From assembly GCA_017958015.1 (NCBI GenBank), contig JAGDDM010000227.1, positions 1-8,310 on the forward strand: 8,310 nt of DNA. Direction: 5' to 3'. The DNA is from Abditibacteriota bacterium (lineage in GTDB: Bacteria > Armatimonadota > UBA5829). The position numbers and the translations under genes are program-made. The stretch's first letter is position 1. Every line of letters starts with the position of its first letter. This document shows, one piece after another, positions 1 through 5,734 of the stretch. The notes beneath the pieces are model-generated. The model was given only the letters and a program-made list of their open reading frames with translations, did no database searches and was not told the DNA's origin.

Positions 1-150
1 AATCTGGTCGTAGGGCGTATACTTGGCAAAACCCTTGGTGGAAAGGGCAGCCGTGATAGCCGCGGTCAAAGTGGTCTTACCGTGGTCTACGTGACCGATG
101 GTACCGATGTTTACATGCGGTTTGGTTCTTTCGAATTTCTGTTTAGCCAT
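1..150 (-). CDS. tuf: Elongation factor Tu, N-terminal part (runs off the window)
   Basis: EF-Tu is the GTPase that delivers aminoacyl-tRNA to the ribosomal A site. The first 50 codons are visible, starting at the ATG at 150. They carry the standard opening MAKQKFERTKPHVNIGTIGH followed by the P-loop GHVDHGKT at about residues 19-26, and the reading frame is open to the window edge. A GGAGG lies upstream in the 39-nt gap after fusA, about 13 nt from the ATG, which is a long spacing, but no other in-frame start is available. The gene follows rpsL-rpsG-fusA on the same strand, the classic str operon order. The tuf end at 8175-8310 belongs to a different gene copy, because the orientation and order place it at the other side of the cluster. 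Identification is certain; switch regions and domains II and III lie outside the window. Confidence 0.97.
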   Translation of the reverse strand, partial: MAKQKFERTKPHVNIGTIGHVDHGKTTLTAAITAALSTKGFAKYTPYDQI

Positions 151-189
151 GTCTTTTTTATTGCCTCCAATAAATACTTTTCCGGGTTG

Positions 190-2295
190 TTATTTTCCCG
201 TAATCTTTGCCACCAGTTGGTCCGCAAGTGATTTGGGAACCTCCGAATAGTGGGACGGTTGCATGGAATACGATGCTCTACCCTGGGACATCGAACGAAG
301 AGTCGTCGCGTACCCGAACATCTCCGCAAGCGGTATGTTGGCTATGATATTCTGCGTACCGCCCGCGCTTACTTCCATGTGGTTGATGCTGCCTCTTCTC
401 CCGTTGATGTCGGAGATGATATCACCGACGTATTCCTCGGGAGTGATGACTTCAACATTCATGACGGGTTCTTTGAGGGTAGGATTGCCCTTGCGCACCG
501 CTTCGCGGGCCGCGAGGACGCCTGCCGACTTGAACGCCGCTTCCGAAGAGTCGACTTCGTGATAGGAGCCACCCAGGAGCGTCACCTTCACGTCCACGAC
601 GGGACACCCGGCCAGAACACCGGAATTAAGGGCTTCCTTAACGCCGGCCTCGATCGGCTTGATGTACTCTTTGGGAACATCTCCGCCGGTCACCTTGTTC
701 TCAAACTCGAAACCTTTACCGGGCTCAAGCGGCTCCATCTCGATGATGGCGTGGCCGTACTGTCCGTGGCCGCCGCTCTGCTTAACGTGTTTGCCTTCGG
801 CTTCGACTTTGCGGGTGATAGTTTCTTTGTAAGCTACCTGAGGAGCGCCGTGGTTGGACTCGACGTGGAACTCACGAAGCAGTCTGTCCATGATGATCTC
901 CAGGTGAAGCTCACCCATACCTTCGATAATTGTCTGGCCGGTATTTTGATCCGTATGAGCCCTAAAGGTCGGATCCTCATTGGCGAGGCGACCGAGAGCG
1001 ACGGACATCTTGTCCTGATCGCCCTTCGTTTTCGGCTCGATTGCTACGGATATAACCGGGTCGGGGAAAGAAATCGACTCGAGGACAATCGTCTCACCCT
1101 CTTTGCAGAGAGTATCGCCCGTACCGGTTATGTCCAGACCAACGGCAGCGACGATATCACCGGCGAAGACTTTGTCGACCTCTTCGCGGTGATTGGCGTG
1201 CATGCGCAGAATTCTGTTTATCCTTTCGCGTTTGCGTTTGTTGGAATTGTAAACGTAGCTGCCTCTGTCCAGAGTGCCGCTGTAAACGCGGAAGAACGTG
1301 AGTTTTCCGACATACGGATCGGTCATGATCTTAAAGGCGAGAGCCGTGAAAGGTTCATTCTCGTCCGCGTGTCGAACTACCGGAGTATCGTCGTCAACCG
1401 CCTTGACGCCCTCGATGGCGGGAACGTCCAGCGGTGAAGGCAGATAATCCAGAATGGCATCGATGAGGAACTGAACACCCTTGTTCTTGAAAGCGGAACC
1501 GCACATAACCGGAACGAACTCGTTGCTGATTGTTCCTTTGCGGATTCCCGCTTTTATCTCGGACTCGGATATTTCTTCCCCCTCGATGTACTTCTCCATG
1601 AGATCGTCGTCCAGCTCGGAAACCTTTTCCACAAGGTATTCCCGGGCCGATTCGGCTTTACCCAGGAGATTTTCGGGGATGTCCGTGATTTCGTAATCCT
1701 TGCCCAGGTCGTCGTGGTAGATGACGGCCTTCATGTCGACGAGGTTTACGACGCCCTTAAACTCCGACTCCGCGCCTATGGGCAGCTGAATCGGAACGGC
1801 GTTGGCACCCAAACGCTCGTGGATTTTCTCCACGACGTTTTCGAAATCGGCGCCCGTGCGGTCCATCTTATTAACGAAGGCTATGCGGGGGACTCTGTAC
1901 TTGTTGGCCTGGCGCCAAACGGTCTCGGACTGGGGCTGAACGCCGCCCACGGCGCAGAAAAGCGCCACGGCACCGTCCAAGACTCTCATGGCACGTTCAA
2001 CCTCAACGGTGAAGTCCACATGGCCCGGGGTGTCGATGATATTGATGCAGCAATCCTTCCAGAAAGCGGTGGTCGCCGCGGAAGTTATGGTAATACCCCG
2101 CTCCTGTTCCTGCTCCATCCAGTCCATAGTGGCTCCGCCCTCGTGGACTTCGCCCAGCTGATGAATCTTTCCGGTGTAGAACAGTATGCGTTCGGATACC
2201 GTTGTTTTACCCGCGTCGATGTGAGCCGCGATACCGATGTTTCGGATTTTGCTCAACGGATAATGCTGTTTCTGTGTTACTTTACTCAAAATCAA
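190..2295 (-). CDS. fusA: Elongation factor G
   Basis: EF-G is the translocation GTPase that moves tRNAs and mRNA through the ribosome after peptide transfer and works with RRF in ribosome recycling. The 701-residue frame is full length for the family. Counting from the TTG at 2295, the G1 motif AHIDAGKT is at residues 24-31, the RGITI effector segment at 66-70, DTPGH (G3) at 88-92 and NKMD (G4) at 142-145. The C-terminal domains IV and V are intact and end in the usual GRASYSMQPSHYSEVP block. No ATG start exists. The first TTG has no good Shine-Dalgarno sequence, whereas the TTG two codons later (2289) has GGCGA about 6 nt upstream and would give MSKVTQKQ; the true start may be that one. The gene is the third of the str operon, 122 nt after rpsG and 39 nt before tuf. 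Confidence 0.97.
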   Translation of the reverse strand: MILSKVTQKQHYPLSKIRNIGIAAHIDAGKTTVSERILFYTGKIHQLGEVHEGGATMDWMEQEQERGITITSAATTAFWKDCCINIIDTPGHVDFTVEVERAMRVLDGAVALFCAVGGVQPQSETVWRQANKYRVPRIAFVNKMDRTGADFENVVEKIHERLGANAVPIQLPIGAESEFKGVVNLVDMKAVIYHDDLGKDYEITDIPENLLGKAESAREYLVEKVSELDDDLMEKYIEGEEISESEIKAGIRKGTISNEFVPVMCGSAFKNKGVQFLIDAILDYLPSPLDVPAIEGVKAVDDDTPVVRHADENEPFTALAFKIMTDPYVGKLTFFRVYSGTLDRGSYVYNSNKRKRERINRILRMHANHREEVDKVFAGDIVAAVGLDITGTGDTLCKEGETIVLESISFPDPVISVAIEPKTKGDQDKMSVALGRLANEDPTFRAHTDQNTGQTIIEGMGELHLEIIMDRLLREFHVESNHGAPQVAYKETITRKVEAEGKHVKQSGGHGQYGHAIIEMEPLEPGKGFEFENKVTGGDVPKEYIKPIEAGVKEALNSGVLAGCPVVDVKVTLLGGSYHEVDSSEAAFKSAGVLAAREAVRKGNPTLKEPVMNVEVITPEEYVGDIISDINGRRGSINHMEVSAGGTQNIIANIPLAEMFGYATTLRSMSQGRASYSMQPSHYSEVPKSLADQLVAKITGK

Positions 2296-2320
2296 TCGCC
2301 AAGTTGAATAGAGGCAGGCG

Positions 2321-2355
2321 TTTTCGGGGCTGCCGCGCAGCGGGTTCCCCGAAAA
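2321..2355 (-). promoter_or_regulatory. Strong mRNA hairpin between rpsG and fusA
   Basis: A perfect 9-bp inverted repeat (TTTTCGGGG at 2321-2329, CCCCGAAAA at 2347-2355) encloses a second possible stem, GCTGC-CGC-GCAGC (2329-2341). A smaller stem, CCGCT/AGCGG (2400-2414), sits just after the rpsG stop. On the minus strand neither hairpin is followed by a U tract, so they do not look like intrinsic terminators. The large hairpin ends about 25 nt before the fusA start, a position suited to a translational control element, an RNase processing site or an attenuator. Function is inferred. Confidence 0.5.
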
Positions 2356-2417
2356 GCATTCCCGTATTCGGTTGCTTGGACCCCTTTCGTGTTAATAAGC
2401 CGCTCGGGTAGCGGATC

Positions 2418-2888
2418 TCAGTAGCGGTAGTGGGCGAAAGCCTGGTTGGCCTGCGCCATCTTGTAGGCATCTTCACGTTTCTTGACGGAAGCGCCCGTGT
2501 TGTTGGCCGCGTCCATAAGCTCGGCCGCAAGTCTCTCGACCATGGTGTTACCGCCCCGCTTGCGGGAATTGGTAACTATCCAACGGAGGGCGAGGGAAGT
2601 CTTGCGCTCGGCTCTGACTTCGACCGGAACCTGATAAGTCGCACCACCGACTCTTCTCGGTTTAACTTCAACCTGCGGCATAACGTTCTTCATGGCCTCT
2701 TCAAAGACCTCGATGCCGCTCTTGCCGGTTTTCTCTTCGATAGCTTCAAGCGCGCCGTAGACAATCTTTTCGGCTACACTCTTCTTACCTTTGATGAGCA
2801 CGCGATTGATAAGACGCTGAAGCAGAATGTTCCCATAGATGGGATCGGGACTTATGTCTCTTTTCTTAGCCGGACCTTTTCTCGGCAT
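2418..2888 (-). CDS. rpsG: 30S ribosomal protein S7
   Basis: S7 is a primary binder of the 3' major domain of 16S rRNA; it nucleates assembly of the 30S head and lines the E-site mRNA exit channel. The 156-residue protein has the family's usual bacterial length. It opens with MPRKGPAKKRD and shows the conserved stretch VEVKPRRVGGATYQVPVEV (about residues 73-91), the rRNA-binding basic surface, and the C-terminal REDAYKMAQANQAFAHYRY. The ATG at 2888 is preceded by GGAGG about 10 nt upstream. It lies 26 nt after rpsL, so the E. coli-type long rpsL-rpsG regulatory spacer bound by S7 has no room here; the only long spacer lies downstream, before fusA. Confidence 0.98.
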   Translation of the reverse strand: MPRKGPAKKRDISPDPIYGNILLQRLINRVLIKGKKSVAEKIVYGALEAIEEKTGKSGIEVFEEAMKNVMPQVEVKPRRVGGATYQVPVEVRAERKTSLALRWIVTNSRKRGGNTMVERLAAELMDAANNTGASVKKREDAYKMAQANQAFAHYRY

Positions 2889-2914
2889 AGCTATTCATCC
2901 TCCAATTCGAATCG

Positions 2915-3286
2915 TTACTTCGGTCTCTTGGCGCCGTATTTGGAGCGGCTCTGCATGCGGTTGGCCGTACCGGCGGTGTCGAGGGCTCCGCGGATGACGT
3001 GGTAGCGTACACCCGGCAAGTCTCTGACTCTTCCGCCGCGGATGAGCACGACAGAGTGTTCCTGGAGATTGTGACCGATACCCGGAATGTAGGTGGTAAC
3101 TTCCATTCCGTTGGTAAGTCTGACTCTGGCAACCTTGCGAAGTGCCGAATTCGGCTTCTTCGGCGTCTCGGTTCGCACGACAAGACATACGCCTCTCTTC
3201 TGAGGATTACCCTTCAGAGCCGGCGCGGATGTTCTTTTCTTCGTCTTTTGACGACCTTTTCTTACAAGTTGGCTTATAGTCGGCAA
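2915..3286 (-). CDS. rpsL: 30S ribosomal protein S12
   Basis: S12 sits at the decoding centre of the 30S subunit, monitors codon-anticodon pairing and is the classic site of streptomycin resistance mutations. The 123-residue protein carries the PNSA loop in TPKKPNSALRK (residues 41-51, with Lys43) and GHNLQEHSVVLIRGGRVRDLPG (71-92). At residue 88, where E. coli and most bacteria have Lys, it has Arg (codon AGA). The start is TTG at 3286, with AAGGAG 7 nt upstream (3294-3299); no better in-frame start is seen. It is the first gene of the str operon, behind a 143-nt leader and a near-consensus promoter. Normally it lies downstream of rpoC, which is missing here. Confidence 0.97.
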   Translation of the reverse strand: MPTISQLVRKGRQKTKKRTSAPALKGNPQKRGVCLVVRTETPKKPNSALRKVARVRLTNGMEVTTYIPGIGHNLQEHSVVLIRGGRVRDLPGVRYHVIRGALDTAGTANRMQSRSKYGAKRPK

Positions 3287-3429
3287 ACTGACACTCCTTG
3301 ATTAGGGCACTGGGCCCAATGTTGATTAATGGGCGCGTAAGCGCACAAAAGGCTATCCGTCGGAAACCTCGGCAACTCATGTTCAAACGGATAACTCACA
3401 GTATGAAAGGCTCTGACAGCCTACATATC
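3287..3429 (-). promoter_or_regulatory. 5' leader of the rpsL operon mRNA
   Basis: About 143 nt separate the predicted transcription start (near 3429) from the rpsL TTG. The leader can fold locally: GGCT/AGCC near its start, a 7-bp stem TATCCGT/ACGGATA (3387-3393 with 3354-3360) enclosing 26 nt, and a GCGC-TTAC-GCGC stem further down. No convincing leader peptide is present. An untranslated leader of this length ahead of r-protein genes often carries autoregulatory structure, but none recognised from a known RNA family is seen. Confidence 0.4.
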
Positions 3430-3435
3430 GGAGTA

Positions 3436-3464
3436 ATTATACCGGAAAACGCCGATAAAGTCAA
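3436..3464 (-). promoter_or_regulatory. Near-consensus sigma-70 promoter of the str operon (rpsL-rpsG-fusA-tuf)
   Basis: On the minus strand, TTGACT (3459-3464) and TATAAT (3436-3441) are separated by exactly 17 nt. This matches the housekeeping consensus at 11 of 12 positions. Transcription would start near 3429. The sequence CCGGTATAAT is shared with the tRNA-Trp promoter at 7902, as expected for two promoters of the same stable-expression class. Confidence 0.85.
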
Positions 3465-3465
3465 G

Positions 3466-3493
3466 TCGCGGTAACTATCGACGCTCGCGGTAA
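3466..3493 (-). repeat. Tandem 9-bp direct repeats just upstream of the rpsL promoter
   Basis: TTACCGCGA on the minus strand occurs twice, at 3466-3474 and 3485-3493, with a 19-nt period. The proximal copy lies 1 nt from the -35 box. The position would suit a regulator or activator site; chance is not excluded for a 9-mer pair. Confidence 0.4.
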
Positions 3494-3518
3494 TGCCTAA
3501 GGCACACACGCACCCTAT

Positions 3519-3547
3519 AATATACCACATTCCGGCAAATATCGCAA
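3519..3547 (-). promoter_or_regulatory. Possible second, weaker promoter upstream of rpsL
   Basis: On the minus strand, TTGCGA (3542-3547) and TATATT (3519-3524) are 17 nt apart, matching 4/6 and 5/6 of the consensus. It lies 83 nt upstream of the strong rpsL promoter, within the AT-richer stretch after the helix-turn-helix gene. It may be a tandem promoter for the str operon; support is positional and by match only. Confidence 0.35.
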
Positions 3548-3577
3548 GTTTAAAAGCGGGTTTTTAAAAGAAATTTT

Positions 3578-3985
3578 TTAAAATCTTTTTTGATCCGCCA
3601 TATAAACCTCGTACCAGTCGTGGCATCCGGCCTCGAAACGGCGGCGGATCATGTCCTTGGTTTTGCGGATATGCTCCCAGGCGCACTTGGGGCTGATGCC
3701 CAGCGCCTCCCCTATTTCCTTCATGGTCATCCCCTCCAAAAAGCCCTCGAAGCAGGCCCGCTTTGTGTCCCCTATCTCAAGGGAAGCGAGAATCTTCCGA
3801 ACCTCCCGCAAGGCCAACTCCGACGCAGTCTTCTCCGCCTCCCGAATCTCCGGAATCATCTCCCGGGCCCGGAGCTCCGCCCTGGCGTCGTCGTCCCGCA
3901 TCTTCCTCATGAGCCCCCGCTCCGTGTACACGCCGGGAACGTCCTTCACCAGTCGTTCGATTTCGTTTTCGTAAACTTCGTTCAT
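3578..3985 (-). CDS. Helix-turn-helix protein, sigma-70 region 4-like (phage-type regulator or small terminase candidate)
   Basis: This is a 135-residue, strongly charged protein. Residues 1-70 are mostly predicted charged helix (Glu/Arg/Lys rich). Residues about 75-115 form a recognisable sigma-70 region 4/LuxR-like helix-turn-helix: a helix around KRACFEGFLEGM, then MKEIGEALGIS as the first HTH helix and turn, and PKCAWEHIRKTKDMI as the recognition helix. There is no region 2, so it is not a full sigma factor. Proteins of this design occur beside phage terminase genes as late-gene regulators or as small terminase subunits; the terminase gene 433 nt away makes either plausible, though the two genes are divergent. 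The ATG at 3985 has AGGAGG 5 nt upstream. A near-consensus promoter overlaps an inverted repeat directly upstream, so autoregulation is plausible. No strong terminator follows, so transcripts may run on into rpsL. The exact function is not identified. Confidence 0.8.
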   Translation of the reverse strand: MNEVYENEIERLVKDVPGVYTERGLMRKMRDDDARAELRAREMIPEIREAEKTASELALREVRKILASLEIGDTKRACFEGFLEGMTMKEIGEALGISPKCAWEHIRKTKDMIRRRFEAGCHDWYEVYMADQKRF

Positions 3986-3994
3986 AAGAACCTC

Positions 3995-4062
3995 CTGTAA
4001 ACTATTAGTGAACAGTTATATTATAGGATACAGTCCCGGTTTTGTCAACTAAAAGTTTACAG
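3995..4062. repeat. 20-bp imperfect inverted repeat framing the helix-turn-helix gene promoter
   Basis: The half-site at 3995-4014 (read on the minus strand, TGTTCACTAATAGTTTACAG) and the half-site at 4043-4062 (plus strand, TGTCAACTAAAAGTTTACAG) match at 17 of 20 positions and are 28 nt apart. One arm covers the -35 box, the other lies between the start point and the ribosome binding site, and the -10 box is between them. This is the geometry of an operator that would block the promoter, and the adjacent helix-turn-helix protein is the obvious candidate ligand. The arms are seen directly; the binding role is inferred. Confidence 0.6.
4020..4048 (-). promoter_or_regulatory. Perfect-consensus promoter of the helix-turn-helix gene
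   Basis: On the minus strand, TTGACA (4043-4048) and TATAAT (4020-4025) are 17 nt apart, matching the sigma-70 consensus at 12 of 12 positions. Transcription would start near 4013, leaving a leader of under 30 nt before the ATG at 3985. The -35 box lies in a 14-bp word, TTTTAGTTGACAAA (4041-4054), repeated exactly at the zinc-ribbon gene promoter. Confidence 0.85.
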
Positions 4063-4070
4063 AGGATGGC

Positions 4071-4097
4071 AAAAAAAAGAGGCATCCCTCGGATGCC
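4071..4097 (-). terminator. Intrinsic terminator after the zinc-ribbon gene
   Basis: On the minus strand, a perfect 7-bp stem GGCATCC-GAG-GGATGCC (4081-4097) is followed by TCTTTTTTTT. It begins 7 nt after the stop codon of the 59-residue gene, so that gene is a closed monocistronic unit and does not read into the helix-turn-helix gene. Confidence 0.9.
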
Positions 4098-4104
4098 GTG
4101 GACC

Positions 4105-4284
4105 TTACCAATCCCGCTCGGTTTTGCCGAACTTGCCGCCGCTCTTCTGAGCCTTGCGGATTTCTCTGCAGCTCTTGCAGCGCACCGGTTCGCCGAAGCC
4201 TTTGTCCGCGAAAAATTCCTGCTCACCCACGGTGAACACGAAATCCTGACCACAGTCTTTGCACTTGATGATTTTGTCTTCCAT
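4105..4284 (-). CDS. Small zinc-ribbon protein (two CxxC knuckles)
   Basis: This 59-residue protein begins MEDKIIKCKDCGQDFVFT. It has CKDC at residues 8-11 and CKSC at 36-39, separated by 24 residues, then a basic Gly/Lys tail ending at a TAA. The pattern CxDCGxxFxFTxGEQEFFAxKGF-EPxRCxxCR is that of the small bacterial zinc-ribbon family sometimes annotated as a probable zinc-ribbon domain, whose biochemical role is not established; nucleic acid or protein contact is possible. The ATG at 4284 has AGGAGG 5 nt upstream. The gene has its own promoter (4312-4340) and its own terminator (4071-4097). It is a complete free-standing unit between the helix-turn-helix gene and the terminase gene, transcribed divergently from the latter. 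Confidence 0.88.
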   Translation of the reverse strand: MEDKIIKCKDCGQDFVFTVGEQEFFADKGFGEPVRCKSCREIRKAQKSGGKFGKTERDW

Positions 4285-4311
4285 TTTTTCCTCCTGGGAT
4301 AATCTTACTCT

Positions 4312-4340
4312 ATTTTACAGTGTTTACCGCCGTTTGTCAA
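4312..4340 (-). promoter_or_regulatory. Promoter of the zinc-ribbon gene
   Basis: On the minus strand, TTGACA (4335-4340) and TAAAAT (4312-4317) are 17 nt apart, an 11 of 12 match. The word TTTTAGTTGACAAA (4333-4346) is identical to that at the helix-turn-helix gene promoter 292 bp away, and a GTAAAC lies in the spacer. Shared control of the two minus-strand genes is inferred. No comparably good plus-strand promoter for the terminase gene is visible in 4285-4418. Confidence 0.8.
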
Positions 4341-4418
4341 CTAAAAATGCGTATTCCCATGGGTAATATTTTCCGATACCGTCGTTCTGTTATTGATATC
4401 TCACCGAAAGGAGGTCAC

Positions 4419-5690
4419 ATGACGAAGGAAGAACTGGACTTGCTGGAAACTCTCACATCCTGGCGGCCCCACCCGGGTCAGCGGGAGTTTATGCTCTGCG
4501 GCTCAAAAATCAAGGTGGCGGCCTGCGGCAGACGCTGGGGCAAAACCCAAGCGGCGGCCCACGAAGCCGCGGCCATCGCCGTCGCCCGGCCCGGCTGCGT
4601 CCAAACAATCATCGCCCCCACCTACGACCAGAGCAAAATCATCTTCGACGCGGCGGAGTCGATCTTTGTCGAGGCGAAAAAGCGGATTCGGGTCACCCGC
4701 ACGCCCTATCCCAAGCTGACCCTGGGCAAATCCGTCATCACCGCCCGCAGCGCCGACGGCACCGGCTTCGGTCTCCGGGGCAGAAGCGCGGACAGAATCG
4801 TCATAGACGAGGCCTCCTACGTCCGGGACGACGTCATCACCGACGTCATTTCGCCCATGCTGGCGGATCGGAACGGCACCCTTGTCATGCTGGGCACACC
4901 CAACGGCAGAAACGAGTTTTACAACCGCTTCGTCCGTGGGCAGACTCCCTCCCCGGAAATCGCCTCCTTCCGCTACCCGTCCACGAGCAATCCCCACATT
5001 TCCGCGGAGTACATCGAGCGGCAGCGAAACCGCATGCCGCCCGCCCGATTCGCCGCCGAATACGAGGCGGTTTTCGGAGACTCCGAGGACGCGGTATTTC
5101 CCCTCGCCGACATCGAAAAAGCGGAACTGCGGCCCCATTCCCTGCCTCCGGACGCCCCCGTGGTGGCCGGAATCGACTGGGCTCGGAGGGGAGACTACAC
5201 GGCGGTGTGCGTCGCCCGAACCGACGGCGAAACCGCGGAAGTTGTGTTCGAGGAGCGGTTCAATCATCTGCCCTGGTCGGAGCAGGTGGAGCGGGTGTCG
5301 GCGGTTTTGGAAGAGCACAACGTCATATACGCCGCCGCGGACGCCACCGGTGTGGGAGACCCGCTGCTGGAATATCTGCGGCAGTCCGCTCCCAAAACGG
5401 AAATCGAGGGATTCACCTTCACCGCCCAATCGAAGCCGGCGCTTATCGACTCCCTGGCTTTGGCTCTATCCAAGGGAACGGTGTCTCTTCCCGAGGGCGG
5501 CCGAACCTCATCTGAGCTGGCGGACTATAAATCGGAGCGGACGAAATCCGGAAACCTCACAACCAACGCCGCCGCCGGCAGCCACGACGACACGGTCATC
5601 GCTCTCGCCCTGGCCCTTCGGGCTTCGAAATCGGTGCCGCGGTGCTCCGCCGTGGGAACAATCGGAGGGCGGAAATATAAATACATATAA
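4419..5690 (+). CDS. Phage terminase large subunit (packaging ATPase plus nuclease), solitary
   Basis: The large terminase subunit is the motor of tailed-phage DNA packaging: an ATPase that translocates DNA into the procapsid and a nuclease that cuts the concatemer. The 423-residue protein is of usual length. ATPase: Walker A CGRRWGKT (residues 36-43), IIAPTYDQ (64-71), Walker B IVIDEAS (127-133, catalytic Glu131), coupling motif MLGTPNG (157-163). RNase H-like nuclease: AGIDWARRGDYT (250-261, Asp253), AAADATGVGD (305-314, Asp308) and GSHDDTV (387-393, Asp390/391). All catalytic acids appear present, so no decay is visible. The ATG at 4419 is chosen because AAAGGAGG lies just upstream; the frame is open 33 codons further up but has no such signal. 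The gene is notably GC-rich. No portal, protease or capsid gene follows; a terminator begins 10 nt after the stop. It may be a domesticated or relic phage gene; its actual job is unknown. Confidence 0.93.
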   Translation: MTKEELDLLETLTSWRPHPGQREFMLCGSKIKVAACGRRWGKTQAAAHEAAAIAVARPGCVQTIIAPTYDQSKIIFDAAESIFVEAKKRIRVTRTPYPKLTLGKSVITARSADGTGFGLRGRSADRIVIDEASYVRDDVITDVISPMLADRNGTLVMLGTPNGRNEFYNRFVRGQTPSPEIASFRYPSTSNPHISAEYIERQRNRMPPARFAAEYEAVFGDSEDAVFPLADIEKAELRPHSLPPDAPVVAGIDWARRGDYTAVCVARTDGETAEVVFEERFNHLPWSEQVERVSAVLEEHNVIYAAADATGVGDPLLEYLRQSAPKTEIEGFTFTAQSKPALIDSLALALSKGTVSLPEGGRTSSELADYKSERTKSGNLTTNAAAGSHDDTVIALALALRASKSVPRCSAVGTIGGRKYKYI

Positions 5691-5700
5691 GGCGATACAA

Positions 5701-5734
5701 AAAAACACCCGCTTCGCGTGAAGCGGGTGTTTTT
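5701..5734. terminator. Strong bidirectional terminator between the terminase gene and rplA
   Basis: A perfect 15-bp inverted repeat (5701-5715 with 5720-5734, GCGT loop) has a GC-rich core CACCCGCTTC and is flanked by A and T runs. It therefore reads as hairpin plus U tract on both strands. It starts 10 nt after the terminase stop and 11 nt beyond the rplA stop, ending both convergent units. This shows that rplK-rplA is not continued into rplJ-rplL-rpoBC here. Confidence 0.95.

Noticed and set aside
250..1437. 395-codon open frame on the plus strand opposite fusA
   Set aside because: It is the antisense shadow of an unmistakable fusA; the translation has no recognisable domain and there is no ribosome binding site.
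3995..4062. Invertible promoter (phase switch) read from the inverted repeats
   Set aside because: The 28-nt spacer is very short for an invertible segment, flipping would not create a good opposite promoter, and no recombinase gene is present.
4320..4418. Upstream extension of the terminase frame by 33 codons
   Set aside because: The added residues cover the promoter region of the divergent zinc-ribbon gene, and AAAGGAGG directly precedes the ATG at 4419.
4503..5429. 308-codon open frame on the minus strand inside the terminase gene, and a 279-codon plus-strand frame at 4882-5721
   Set aside because: Both are low-complexity Gly/Arg/Pro-rich shadows of a GC-rich gene whose motifs are all in the 4419-5690 frame.
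3578..5690. Ordinary prophage insertion with attachment sites
   Set aside because: No integrase, no structural genes and no convincing direct-repeat att pair at the edges; the tRNA gene is far away and intact.
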